DNA from: Akkermansiaceae bacterium | GTDB lineage: Bacteria; Verrucomicrobiota; Verrucomicrobiia; Verrucomicrobiales; DEV007 | Direction: 5' to 3' | Assembly: GCA_024233005.1 (NCBI GenBank) | Contig: JACKQE010000001.1 | Coordinates: 894,742-958,741 of the forward strand | Length of the DNA stretch: 64,000 nt | Shown: positions 1 through 8,585 of the stretch, piece by piece | How positions within the stretch are numbered: position 1 is the stretch's first letter | Layout of the letters: each line of letters starts with the position of its first letter | The notes under the pieces: model-generated | Database searches by the model: none | What the model was told of the DNA's origin: nothing | What the model saw: the letters and a program-made list of their open reading frames with translations, nothing else | Program-made: the position numbers and the translations under genes

Positions 1-450
1 GTCTCCACGGCCCGCTCGATGATGCAGGTTTCCGTGGATGAGAGCGGGGTCGAGCAGGCACCCCTGCTGGTGGCCTGGCCGGCAGATGGTCAGACCATCC
101 GGGATCGTCTCCCTGAGATCAAGCTCGACATCTCGAAACTGGAGGGGGTGCGGGCGGAATCCATCTCGGTGAGGGTGTCAGGATTCGGTCTGGTTCCTCA
201 CGAATTCGATCCTGCGCTGGGCGTGGTGCGGTACCAGGTCCCCCAGAAGCTCCGGTTGGAGAACTGTTCCGTCATCGTCAGCTTCAACCATGCCGGGAAA
301 AAGGACCGCGAGGTCGTCTCCTGGAATTTTAAGATCGACCGCAAAGCCGCTTACCTGCCCCAAGAGGAGGAATCGCCAAGCGCGCCGTCGCCTTCCAGTC
401 CACCGCAAACCGTCGCGATCCCCTCGGACACGGCTCAGGTGGCGCCGTAA
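1..450 (+). CDS. C-terminal part of an Ig-fold-like protein (5' truncated)
   Basis: The reading frame is open from the first base, so the gene starts outside the window; the ATG at 19 is internal. What remains is about 149 residues. A segment beginning PADGQTI and continuing with alternating hydrophobic beta-strand patterns looks like a bacterial Ig-like or fibronectin-like domain. It is followed by a low-complexity tail rich in Pro, Ser and Glu. No catalytic motif is visible. The next gene converges on it. It is most likely the end of a secreted or surface protein; the family cannot be named. Confidence 0.6.
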   Translation, partial: VSTARSMMQVSVDESGVEQAPLLVAWPADGQTIRDRLPEIKLDISKLEGVRAESISVRVSGFGLVPHEFDPALGVVRYQVPQKLRLENCSVIVSFNHAGKKDREVVSWNFKIDRKAAYLPQEEESPSAPSPSSPPQTVAIPSDTAQVAP

Positions 451-495
451 GCGTCCCGGTTGCTGAAGTTTCGGCTGGAGGCGGTGGTGGGTGTC

Positions 496-828
496 CTATT
501 TTTCGTTCACCACCCGGCCTTGGGCTTCGCGGATGCCGCCGACCGGGACGGATTCCTTCTTCTCGGCGGTCTTGTTGCGGGCGAACCCGAAGATGCCGAA
601 AATGCGGTTCAGATCCAAGCCAAAGTAGGCCAAGCAACTGAGCAGCAGGCCGATTGCGGTGGCTTCGTCGAGATTTCCCAAAAATGGCACATTGTCAAAA
701 GCGGTATCAAAACTCAATCCTGTTGGATTCAGGAGGTAAACGCCGGCAATGAGGCCAACAATGCCCACCAGAAGGCTGGTAAACAGCTTCTTGGGCCCCG
801 AGGGTTTTTCCATGGATTCATTCGTCAT
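496..828 (-). CDS. Small two-helix membrane protein, DUF1232/YkvA-like
   Basis: The 110-residue product has a charged N-terminus and a hydrophobic segment at about residues 17-35. A short stretch containing DNVPFLGNLDEA follows, then a second hydrophobic segment at about 54-75 and a charged tail. The order helix, PFLGNLDE-type turn, helix resembles the DUF1232 (YkvA) family, whose function is unknown. It is transcribed away from the complex I genes. An ATATTATAAT stretch at about 862-871 could supply its -10 box. Family assignment is by eye and moderate. Confidence 0.6.
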   Translation of the reverse strand: MTNESMEKPSGPKKLFTSLLVGIVGLIAGVYLLNPTGLSFDTAFDNVPFLGNLDEATAIGLLLSCLAYFGLDLNRIFGIFGFARNKTAEKKESVPVGGIREAQGRVVNEK

Positions 829-926
829 GGGGTAAACTCGGCTCCAGTGGCTTTTTTTCCATTATAATATGGCTCGGTCTTTGTAGGAATGGCCGGAAGG
901 GGGCGCCTTTCCTTTGTTTTCGGGCC

Positions 927-944
927 TTGTGAAAAATTTCACAA
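927..944. promoter_or_regulatory. CRP/FNR-family-like operator upstream of the complex I genes
   Basis: The sequence TTGTGAAAAATTTCACAA is a perfect inverted repeat with 8-bp arms and a 2-bp centre. Its core TGTGA-N6-TCACA equals the consensus half-sites of the CRP branch of the CRP/FNR regulators. It is centred at 935.5, about 50 bp before the predicted transcription start of nuoD. The symmetry is seen directly; which regulator binds is inferred. Confidence 0.55.
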
Positions 945-951
945 ATTCGTG

Positions 952-980
952 TTGCCCCTTACCGCCCCCGGAATCATAGT
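952..980 (+). promoter_or_regulatory. Candidate sigma70-type promoter for nuoD-N
   Basis: TTGCCC at 952-957 and CATAGT at 975-980 are 17 bp apart and match the -35 and -10 boxes at four of six positions each. Transcription would start near 987, leaving a leader of about 58 nt before nuoD. The box sits just downstream of the CRP-like palindrome, which fits an activated promoter. This is by inspection only. Confidence 0.4.
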
Positions 981-1044
981 CACCGACGATGGAAGGGGCA
1001 GAAATTCTGCCGCCTGAATCCGGCCTGAAAAGGCCCCATGGCCC

Positions 1045-2322
1045 ATGTCCACCACGACGATCCACGAAATCGAGGCTCCCGACTCCGCCGCCAAGGCGCT
1101 GCTTGCCGGTCAATTGGCGGCAGATCAAGGGCATTTCCAGCCCATGGAGGATTTGGTTGGGGAAAAAATGATCCTCAATATGGGGCCTTCGCATCCTGCG
1201 ACCCATGGGGTTCTCCGCGTGGTTTTGGAGATGGATGGGGAAGTGATTTCCAAAGCCACTCCGGACGTGGGGTTCCTGCACCGGGGGGACGAGAAGATTG
1301 CGGAAAATATGCAATACAACCAGTTCGTGCCCTACACGGACCGGCTTGACTATTTGGCGCCTCTTGCCAACAATGTTGCCTACGCGTTGGCTGTTGAAAA
1401 GCTGATGGGGTGGGAGTTGCCCGCCCGAGGCAAGGCGATTCGGGTCCTTTGTTGCGAGATTGCCCGTATTTCGGCGCACTTGCTGGGGCTGGGGGCTTTT
1501 GCGATGGATGTCGGGGCGATGACGGTGTTCCTCTACACTTTCACCCAGCGGGAGTACATTTACAATCTTTGCGAGCAGCTCACCGGGGCACGCTTCACCA
1601 CCAGCTACACCCGGGTGGGAGGTCAGATTCGGGATCTGCCGGAAGGTTTCGTCGGGGCGCTCGCCAAGTTCTGTGACCAGTTCCTTCCCGCGTTGGAGGA
1701 GGTCGACAAGCTATTGACCCGCAACAAGATTTTCCTCGACCGTTGCAAGGATGTCGGCATCATCTCCCGGGAGCAGGCCATCGCCTGGGGGCTCAGTGGA
1801 CCCAATCTCCGAGGCTCGGGAGTGGATCACGATCTCCGTAAGGCGGTGCCCTATCTGGACTACGAGCTGTATGATTTTGAAGTTCCGGTAGGGGAGCATG
1901 GCGACAGTTTTGACCGGTATCTGGTGCGCATGGAAGAAATGCGGCAAAGTGTGCACATTCTGCGTCAGGTCATCAAGACACTGCCGGATGGGCCGATCAA
2001 TGTGGTCGATGCGAAGAACCGCCTTCCTGGTAAAGAGAAGGTCCTCATGAAGATGGAAGAACTCATCCATCATTTCATTCTCGTCACCGAAGGTCTCGAT
2101 GCGCCGGCGGGGGAAGTGTATTTTGCGGCTGAGAATCCCAAGGGTGAGCTTGGTTTTTACATCAACAGTCGTGGGGGCGGAGTGCCTTACCGCCTTAAAA
2201 TCCGCAGCCCCAGTTTTGTCAATTTGAGCATTCTCCCCGAAATTCTGCCGGGTCACCTCATGAGCGACGTGGTCGCCGTGTTGGGCAGTCTCGATTTTGT
2301 GATGGGTGAGTGTGATCGCTGA
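1045..2322 (+). CDS. nuoD: NADH-quinone oxidoreductase subunit D
   Basis: The 425-residue 49-kDa-type subunit of complex I belongs to the peripheral arm and helps form the quinone-binding site with NuoB and NuoH. The N-terminal GPSHPATHG motif lies near residue 46, and the protein ends in the family-typical DFVMGECDR. Length is normal (about 400), so it is not a NuoCD fusion. The ATG at 1045 follows GGCCC with no Shine-Dalgarno sequence; an ATG at 1036 is out of frame. It is the first gene of the run: nuoA, nuoB and nuoC do not precede it. Confidence 0.96.
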   Translation: MSTTTIHEIEAPDSAAKALLAGQLAADQGHFQPMEDLVGEKMILNMGPSHPATHGVLRVVLEMDGEVISKATPDVGFLHRGDEKIAENMQYNQFVPYTDRLDYLAPLANNVAYALAVEKLMGWELPARGKAIRVLCCEIARISAHLLGLGAFAMDVGAMTVFLYTFTQREYIYNLCEQLTGARFTTSYTRVGGQIRDLPEGFVGALAKFCDQFLPALEEVDKLLTRNKIFLDRCKDVGIISREQAIAWGLSGPNLRGSGVDHDLRKAVPYLDYELYDFEVPVGEHGDSFDRYLVRMEEMRQSVHILRQVIKTLPDGPINVVDAKNRLPGKEKVLMKMEELIHHFILVTEGLDAPAGEVYFAAENPKGELGFYINSRGGGVPYRLKIRSPSFVNLSILPEILPGHLMSDVVAVLGSLDFVMGECDR

Positions 2323-2362
2323 GTCCATTGCCGACCTTCCGCCCACCGATTCATTTTTATCC

Positions 2363-2863
2363 ATGTCTCTTTCCGTTCCAGCCGACATCGAGAAGGAAAT
2401 CGACGAGCGCATCACCCATTATCCGGTGAGCAGGCGCAGTGCGGTTCTGCCCGTGCTCCATATCCTGCAGCGGCATTTTCGGTTTCTCTCCGAGGACGCG
2501 GTCTCCTGGACTGCCGCCAAACTGGGGCTTGAACCGATTCAGGTCCTTGAAGTGGTTACCTTCTATCCCGGATTCCGGCAGGAAGCTCCTGGCAAAGTTC
2601 ACATTCGGGTCTGTCGGACGCTCTCCTGCGCTATGGCTGGCAGCTACGAGCTGCTCGACAACCTCTGTCAGGCCGCCGGGATCGACGCTTCCCGCATGGG
2701 GCACCACCATCCCTTTGCTGTCAGTAAGGACGGCCGTTTCAGCATCGAGTTTGTCGAATGTCTCGCCAGTTGTGGCAGCGCTCCGGTTTGTCTTGTGGAG
2801 GATGAACTCCATGAGCGGGTCTCCCCGGAAACGGCTCCCGACCTGCTGGCCAGGTATTCCTGA
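2363..2863 (+). CDS. nuoE: NADH-quinone oxidoreductase subunit E
   Basis: The 24-kDa-type subunit carries the N1a [2Fe-2S] cluster next to NuoF. The thioredoxin-like C-terminal half shows the four ligands as CRTLSC (CxxxxC) and CLASC (CxxxC). The ATG at 2363 gives 166 residues, the usual length. A GTG at 2306 would overlap the end of nuoD and add 19 residues unlike the family start. The start follows TTTTTATCC, a pyrimidine-rich leader without a Shine-Dalgarno motif. Confidence 0.94.
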   Translation: MSLSVPADIEKEIDERITHYPVSRRSAVLPVLHILQRHFRFLSEDAVSWTAAKLGLEPIQVLEVVTFYPGFRQEAPGKVHIRVCRTLSCAMAGSYELLDNLCQAAGIDASRMGHHHPFAVSKDGRFSIEFVECLASCGSAPVCLVEDELHERVSPETAPDLLARYS

Positions 2864-2891
2864 TTGATTGCCCCTTTTTTTTGCCAACGCC

Positions 2892-4292
2892 GTGTCCAAC
2901 GTCACCTACATTTCCGGCAAGGAACCCCACTCCCGGGAGCACCGGCTCATCTTCCGCAACATCGACCGGAAGGGCTATGATCCGGGATTGAAGTGTTATC
3001 TCAAGGATGGTGGTTATGAGCAGTTGAAGAAGGCGGTCACGATGGAGCCAAAGGCCATCACCGACGAGGTCAAGGCGGCTGGGCTTCGGGGCAGGGGCGG
3101 GGCTGGTTTCCCGACCGGACTGAAGTGGACCTTCATCCCGCCGACCAACACCAAGCCTGTTTACCTGATCTGCAACGCAGACGAGTCCGAGCCCGGCACC
3201 TTCAAGGACCGGTACATCATGCACCAGGATCCCCACCAGCTCCTCGAAGGCATGGCCATCGCTTGTTATGCCGTGGGGGCAAAGCTTGCCTACATCTATG
3301 TGCGCGAGGAGTTTCCTCATGCCGCACGCATTCTGGAAGAGGCGATTGCCGAAGCCACAAAGGCCGGATTCCTGGGCAAGGGGATCTGCGGTTCCACGTT
3401 TGATTTGGAGCTTTATGTTCATCGGGGCGCCGGAGCCTACATTTGTGGCGAAGAGACCGGGCTGATCGAATCTCTCGAAGGCAAGCGCCCCTATCCACGG
3501 ATCAAGCCGCCTTTCTTCCCTGCAGTGCTGGGACTCTACATGTCGCCCACCATTGTGAACAATGTGGAGTCGCTCTGCCATGTGAAGCACATTCTGGCCA
3601 TGGGCGGGGCGGAATACGCGAAGCTCGGCACCCCCAACAACACTGGCACCCGCATTCTGTGCGTCAGTGGCGATGTGCAAAAACCGGGCTATTTTGAAGT
3701 TCAGGTCGGCAAAGTGACACTCGGGGAGGTCATTCAGGATTTATGCGGAGGTCTTAAGCCGGGCCGAAAGCTGCAGGCTGTGATTCCCGGCGGATCTTCC
3801 GCCAAGGTCCTTCGTGCCGATGAACGCTTCAAATTGAAGCGGGGGGACGAAATGGTCGAGATCGGTCTTGAGGACATCCCCATGGACTTTGACAGTCTGG
3901 CGGCCTGCGGCTCCATGGCCGGATCCGGCGGGGTCATCATCATCGACGACAGCCGCAAAATCAGTTGGGTTCTCAACAACATCAACAGTTTCTACGCTCA
4001 CGAAAGTTGCGGTCAATGCACGCCCTGCCGCGAGGGCTCCCTCTGGATGAAGAAAATCAGCGACCGCATTGTCGCTGGCAAGGCTTCGCCGGATGATGTC
4101 GCCACGTTGGAGTCGGTCGCCAACAACATCGAAGGAAAAACCATTTGCGCCTTCGGCGAAGCCTGTTCCTGGCCTACCCAGAGTTTCATCCGGAAATTCC
4201 GGGAGGAACTGGTGGCGGACACCCGGGAGGAATTGGCTGGGGTGCCGGTCAACCACGAAACCACTTTGGCAGCGGCCAACCTCAAGAATTAA
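2892..4292 (+). CDS. nuoF: NADH-quinone oxidoreductase subunit F
   Basis: The NADH-oxidising 51-kDa-type subunit binds FMN and the N3 [4Fe-4S] cluster. The glycine-rich RGRGGAGFPTGLKW near residues 66-79 belongs to the FMN/NADH fold. A second glycine-rich block, GAGAYICGEETG, follows. The cluster ligands appear as ESCGQCTPCREG plus a later Cys in the TICAFGEAC region. No ATG starts the frame: GTG at 2892 gives 466 residues, TTG at 2868 would add eight. Spacing from nuoE is 28 bp. Confidence 0.93.
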   Translation: MSNVTYISGKEPHSREHRLIFRNIDRKGYDPGLKCYLKDGGYEQLKKAVTMEPKAITDEVKAAGLRGRGGAGFPTGLKWTFIPPTNTKPVYLICNADESEPGTFKDRYIMHQDPHQLLEGMAIACYAVGAKLAYIYVREEFPHAARILEEAIAEATKAGFLGKGICGSTFDLELYVHRGAGAYICGEETGLIESLEGKRPYPRIKPPFFPAVLGLYMSPTIVNNVESLCHVKHILAMGGAEYAKLGTPNNTGTRILCVSGDVQKPGYFEVQVGKVTLGEVIQDLCGGLKPGRKLQAVIPGGSSAKVLRADERFKLKRGDEMVEIGLEDIPMDFDSLAACGSMAGSGGVIIIDDSRKISWVLNNINSFYAHESCGQCTPCREGSLWMKKISDRIVAGKASPDDVATLESVANNIEGKTICAFGEACSWPTQSFIRKFREELVADTREELAGVPVNHETTLAAANLKN

Positions 4293-4310
4293 GCTTTTTT
4301 GAACCCACCC

Positions 4311-6017
4311 ATGGCGGACGACTTGGTCAATGTGCAGATCGACGGGACTTGGCACCAGTTCCCGAAGGGGACCCGTATGATCGAGGCCTGCCGGCAGGCG
4401 GGGGTGGAAGTGCCCCATTATTGCTATCACCCCAAGCTCAGCTCACCCGGAAACTGTCGTATGTGTCTGGTGGAGATGGGAATGCCGCCGCGTCCCAAGC
4501 CGGGCGAGGAGCTGACCCGTGATGAAGACGGTCGACTGCCCATCCAGTGGATGCCGCGTCCCGTCATTGCCTGTGCCAACACGGTTTCGGAGAATCTCGG
4601 CATTCGCACGGAGAGCGCCCTGACCAAGTCCTGCCGGGAAGGGGTCATGGAGCTTCTGCTGATCAACCATCCGCTCGATTGTCCGATCTGTGACCAGGCG
4701 GGGGAGTGCCGCCTCCAGGAGTTCAGCGTGGAACATGGAACGGGCGGTTCGCGCTTCCGTGAGGACAAGGTCAAGAAGCCTAAGAATGTTGACATCGGGC
4801 CGCGAGTGCGTCTTGATGATGAACGCTGTATCATGTGCAGCCGCTGCATCCGGTTCACCGCGGAAGTGGCCGACGATCCGGTTCTTGGTTTCACCGAACG
4901 CGGCAGTCACACCACCTTGGCCGTCCATCCGGGTCGCCGCTTGGAAAACAATTATTCGCTCAACACTGTCGACATTTGTCCGGTCGGAGCGCTGACCTCC
5001 ACGGATTTCCGGTTCCAAATGCGGGTCTGGTTTCTCAAGGAAATTGAGAGTATCTGCACCGGTTGCGGCCGCGGTTGCAACACCGAAGTCTCGAGCCGCG
5101 AAGGCAGTATACTGCGACAAACTCCCCGGGAGAACAATGAGGTCAATTCGACTTGGATGTGTGATCGGGGGCGCCTCGATTTCCACTACGTCAACAGTGA
5201 GGCCCGTCTCACCCAGCCTCTCCTCAAAGGCTCCGAAGGTCACCGGGCGGTTTCTTGGAAAATCGCGGTGAAGACCTTGGCGGACAATCTTGCTGGCTTC
5301 GAGTCCTCCAAGATCGCCATCATTGCCTCAGCCCGGTTGACCAATGAAGACCTCTATCTGGTTCGCCGTCTTGCTCAGCAATTGGGTGTCAAGGAATTGG
5401 ATGTGATCGCACGCCTCGGTGAAGATGATGGGTATCTCGTCGCGGCTGACCGCAATCCCAATTCTCGGGGGGCGGCACTGGTTCTGGGGCTTGATTCCGA
5501 ACCTGGATCCCGGGTTTGCGGGATCCGCCGCGACATTGAAAGCGGGAAGATCGCGGCCTTGCTGGCCATCGGGGAGGATCTTACTTCGCCGGAAGCGGGA
5601 TTCTCCCCGGCCCTCCTCAGCCAGTTGGAGTTTCTCGGCCAGATCCACCATACGGCTAACTCGACTGCCGATGCTGCGGCCGTGGTCCTTCCCGGGGCGA
5701 CTTCTTTTGAAAAGAGTGGTTCCATGGTGAATGTCACTGGCCGCCTTCAGCGCCTCGCGCCGGTTGTCCCCCTGCCCGGTGAAGCCCGTGAGGATTGGGT
5801 GATCCTGCGGGATCTTCTGCAGGCACTTGATGGTGGCAATGGCGCCGGTTCCTCTGACGAGGTGTTTTCTCTCCTCGCCCAGGAAGTGTCCGCCTTCGAG
5901 GGAAGGACTCTTGCTGGCATCAGTCCCCTCGGGGAAGTTCTCCTCGAGACCGGTGAAACGGTTCCGCTCTTGGAACGGGAAAAAGAGCGCATCGCCAAAG
6001 GAGAAATTGTTGGATAA
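4311..6017 (+). CDS. nuoG: NADH-quinone oxidoreductase subunit G (compact)
   Basis: This 75-kDa-type subunit carries the electron wire from NuoF toward NuoB. In order it shows a [2Fe-2S] ferredoxin domain (CYHPKLSSPGNCRMC), the His/Cys motif HPLDCPICDQAGEC, the CIMCSRC [4Fe-4S] pair, and a CTGCGRGC...MCDRGR set that matches the extra N7 cluster of E. coli and Thermus NuoG. The molybdopterin-like C-terminal region is only about 300 residues, so the protein (568 aa) is much shorter than the roughly 900-residue enterobacterial form. ATG 4311 was chosen over TTG 4299. Confidence 0.93.
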   Translation: MADDLVNVQIDGTWHQFPKGTRMIEACRQAGVEVPHYCYHPKLSSPGNCRMCLVEMGMPPRPKPGEELTRDEDGRLPIQWMPRPVIACANTVSENLGIRTESALTKSCREGVMELLLINHPLDCPICDQAGECRLQEFSVEHGTGGSRFREDKVKKPKNVDIGPRVRLDDERCIMCSRCIRFTAEVADDPVLGFTERGSHTTLAVHPGRRLENNYSLNTVDICPVGALTSTDFRFQMRVWFLKEIESICTGCGRGCNTEVSSREGSILRQTPRENNEVNSTWMCDRGRLDFHYVNSEARLTQPLLKGSEGHRAVSWKIAVKTLADNLAGFESSKIAIIASARLTNEDLYLVRRLAQQLGVKELDVIARLGEDDGYLVAADRNPNSRGAALVLGLDSEPGSRVCGIRRDIESGKIAALLAIGEDLTSPEAGFSPALLSQLEFLGQIHHTANSTADAAAVVLPGATSFEKSGSMVNVTGRLQRLAPVVPLPGEAREDWVILRDLLQALDGGNGAGSSDEVFSLLAQEVSAFEGRTLAGISPLGEVLLETGETVPLLEREKERIAKGEIVG

Positions 6018-6035
6018 TTTGTCAGCAGCACCCGC

Positions 6036-7112
6036 ATGGACTTCATCGCCTTAGCCATTTCAGCCGTCAAGATCGTGGGTTTGGTCTTTCTCGTGATCAT
6101 GCCGATGGTTGCCTATGCCGTATGGGCGGAGCGCCGCGTCAGCGCTCTCATTCAGGACCGTGTCGGACCCAACCGGGTGGGTTTCCAAGGGTTGCTTCAG
6201 CCCGTGGCGGACGGTCTTAAGTTCATTCTCAAAGAAGACTTCACTCCGAAGAATGTCCGGACCGGATACTACTGGCTGGCCCCCGCTCTGACCATGGTGC
6301 CCGCTCTGCTCACCTGTGCGGTGCTCCCCTTTGGAAGCCAGCTCTTCGGCGAGCCCATGGTTATTGCCAATCTCAACGCCGGGCCGCTTTTCATCTTTGC
6401 CATCGCCTCCCTCAGTGTCTACGGCATCGTTCTGGCAGGCTGGGCCTCTAATTCCAAATATCCCTTTCTAGGGGGGGTGCGTTCCACCAGCCAGATGATT
6501 TCCTATGAGATCTCCCTTGGCCTTTCGATCATTCCGGTGCTGATGATCCTCGGTGATCTCAATTTGGGGCGCATGGTGCAGGACCAATCAGTCAACGGTT
6601 GGCTTATGCTGCCTCTTTGGGGGGATCGTTTCAGCCTTAAGGGGCTGCTTTTGCTCGTACCGGTGGTCATTTCTTTCGTGGTTTTCACGGTGTCGATGTT
6701 TGCCGAGACGAACCGTCTCCCGTTCGATTTGCCGGAATGTGAAACCGAGCTCGTTGCCGGTTATCACACGGAATATAGTTCGATGAAGTTTGCGCTCTTT
6801 TTCCTGGGGGAATACGCCGCCATGATCATCGGGTCAGGGCTTGCGGTGACTCTCTTCTTTGGTGGATGGAGCCTCCCTTTTGGCTGGTTGTCTTGGGATG
6901 GCAAAGCGGACCTTCCTTGGTGGCAGGGGCTCATCCACATGGCCACCTTCTTCGGCAAAGTGGTTGTCTTCATCCTCTTTTTCATCTGGGTCCGCTGGTC
7001 CCTTCCCCGGTTTCGCTTTGACCAGCTCATGCGACTGGGGTTGGTCTTTTTCTTTGAAATCGCCGTGATCAATATCATTCTCACCGCAGGCATCATGATG
7101 TTGGTGAAATAA
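6036..7112 (+). CDS. nuoH: NADH-quinone oxidoreductase subunit H
   Basis: The 358-residue integral membrane subunit joins the peripheral and membrane arms and lines the quinone channel. AERRVSALIQDRVGPNRVG near residues 31-50 and FAETNRLPFDLPECETELV in the second half are both hallmark segments. About eight hydrophobic helices are visible. It starts 18 bp after nuoG; the leader CAGCAGCACCCGC has no ribosome binding motif. Confidence 0.96.
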   Translation: MDFIALAISAVKIVGLVFLVIMPMVAYAVWAERRVSALIQDRVGPNRVGFQGLLQPVADGLKFILKEDFTPKNVRTGYYWLAPALTMVPALLTCAVLPFGSQLFGEPMVIANLNAGPLFIFAIASLSVYGIVLAGWASNSKYPFLGGVRSTSQMISYEISLGLSIIPVLMILGDLNLGRMVQDQSVNGWLMLPLWGDRFSLKGLLLLVPVVISFVVFTVSMFAETNRLPFDLPECETELVAGYHTEYSSMKFALFFLGEYAAMIIGSGLAVTLFFGGWSLPFGWLSWDGKADLPWWQGLIHMATFFGKVVVFILFFIWVRWSLPRFRFDQLMRLGLVFFFEIAVINIILTAGIMMLVK

Positions 7113-7146
7113 CTCCGTCCCTTTCCCAACCACTCTCCTCACTCTC

Positions 7147-7677
7147 ATGGCCTTAGTCGTTCGTCGTCCCCAACTGAAATGGTGGGAGAAGATCTACCTT
7201 CCGGTGATCGCCAAGGGGCTTGTCATCACGATGCGGCATTTCATCCGGACCCTGACCGGCCGGACGAAAGTGACCATGCAGTATCCTGAGGAGAAGTGGA
7301 ACGACCAACTGCCCGAACATTATCGCGGGGCTCCCGCTCTTGTCACCGACGAGCAGGATCGGGAACGCTGTGTCGCCTGCCAATTGTGCGAGTTCATCTG
7401 TCCGCCCCGGGCCATCACCATCATCCCGGAAGAAATTCCTTCGGAGGACAAGTGGGCCAAAGTTGAGAAGCGACCCCGGGCCTTCAACATTGACATGATT
7501 CGCTGCATATACTGCGGCCTTTGTGAAGAGGTCTGCCCGGAGCAGGCCATCTTCCTTCGCAAAGATTACGCCATCACCGGTGAAAGCCGTGCCGAGATGG
7601 TCCACGACAAGGCCCGACTCTATGAAATCGGGGGGCGGCGCGTGGGACTCGTCAACAAATGGAACGACCTCAAGTAA
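7147..7677 (+). CDS. nuoI: NADH-quinone oxidoreductase subunit I
   Basis: The 176-residue ferredoxin-like subunit holds clusters N6a and N6b. Two complete [4Fe-4S] motifs are present: C75, C78, C81, C85 and C120, C123, C126, C130. The N-terminus is amphipathic, as expected for docking at the membrane near NuoH. The leader is the pyrimidine tract CTCCTCACTCTC directly before ATG. Confidence 0.96.
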   Translation: MALVVRRPQLKWWEKIYLPVIAKGLVITMRHFIRTLTGRTKVTMQYPEEKWNDQLPEHYRGAPALVTDEQDRERCVACQLCEFICPPRAITIIPEEIPSEDKWAKVEKRPRAFNIDMIRCIYCGLCEEVCPEQAIFLRKDYAITGESRAEMVHDKARLYEIGGRRVGLVNKWNDLK

Positions 7678-7721
7678 GGGGACGTTGCATCACTTTTCCA
7701 CTTTTCCGTATTTCCAACGCC

Positions 7722-8210
7722 ATGCTGTTTTATCTGTTCGCTGCGATTGCGCTTGCTGGAGGACTCGGGGTCGTGGCGTTCCGCAATCCTGTGACTTCCG
7801 CTTTCTCCTTGGTGGCGTCATTCCTCGGATTGGCGGCTCTTTTCATCCACCTCAATGCTTTTCTCGTGGGGGTGCTGCAGGTTCTCGTCTACGCCGGCGC
7901 CATCATGGTGCTTTTCCTGTTCATCATCATGCTGTTGGACATCAAGTCGGACGAAGGGCCCAAGATCACCAAGCTGATGGGGCTGGGAGCCGCTTTGCTG
8001 GCCATGGTGTTCGTGGGTATGCTCTGGCGGGTCACGGTCAGTCTGAAATCGGCACCGCTGGAGACGCTTTATCCCGAGGTCCGATCCGATGCTCACGAGA
8101 TTGGACGGTTGCTATTCGGTGAGTATTTTTTCCCGGTTCAAGTCGTGGGGATTCTCCTGCTGGTGGCCACCATCGGGGTGGTTGTCCTGAGCCGCCGCGC
8201 CGTCCGTTGA
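7722..8210 (+). CDS. nuoJ: NADH-quinone oxidoreductase subunit J
   Basis: This is a 162-residue membrane subunit with five predicted helices. The conserved third helix is seen as LQVLVYAGAIMVLFLFIIML, the hinge region that couples to proton pumping. The ATG at 7722 gives a start inside the first helix, as in the family; the frame is open further upstream to 7659, inside nuoI, which is unlikely to be used. Confidence 0.93.
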   Translation: MLFYLFAAIALAGGLGVVAFRNPVTSAFSLVASFLGLAALFIHLNAFLVGVLQVLVYAGAIMVLFLFIIMLLDIKSDEGPKITKLMGLGAALLAMVFVGMLWRVTVSLKSAPLETLYPEVRSDAHEIGRLLFGEYFFPVQVVGILLLVATIGVVVLSRRAVR

Positions 8211-8231
8211 GTTTTACCTTCCCTTTATTCC

Positions 8232-8555
8232 ATGAACCAAGGCATTGAACCCTATCTCCTCGTGAGCGGCATCCTTTTCGCCATCGGGTTTGCCGGCGTC
8301 GTGCTGCGGCGCAACATCATTGTTATTTTCATGTGTCTCGAGATGATGCTGAGCGCGGCCAATCTGACCTTGGTGGCTTTTTCCCGACACTATGCAACCC
8401 CCTTGTCCACCCCTGATTACCAGGCGCACGTCCTGCTCTTTTTCATCATCACGGTTGCGGCGGCTGAAGTGGCCGTCGGTTTGGCCATCATTGTGGCGCT
8501 TTTCCGGACCCGCCGCAGCATCGACTCCGATTCCGTTTCCGCGCTGAAGTTTTAA
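8232..8555 (+). CDS. nuoK: NADH-quinone oxidoreductase subunit K
   Basis: The 107-residue three-helix membrane subunit is MrpC-like. The second helix contains the conserved Glu in MCLEMMLSAANL, and the third helix contains the second conserved Glu in AAAEVAVGLAI. Both acidic residues take part in proton translocation. The leader CCTTCCCTTTATTCC directly precedes ATG. Confidence 0.95.
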   Translation: MNQGIEPYLLVSGILFAIGFAGVVLRRNIIVIFMCLEMMLSAANLTLVAFSRHYATPLSTPDYQAHVLLFFIITVAAAEVAVGLAIIVALFRTRRSIDSDSVSALKF

Positions 8556-8585
8556 CCTGTATCTCTTTCCGCTTTCTCCGCCCTC

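Noticed and set aside
2868..2891. TTG start for nuoF
   Set aside because: The extra eight residues are not family-like; GTG 2892 fits the usual N-terminus, though this is not certain.
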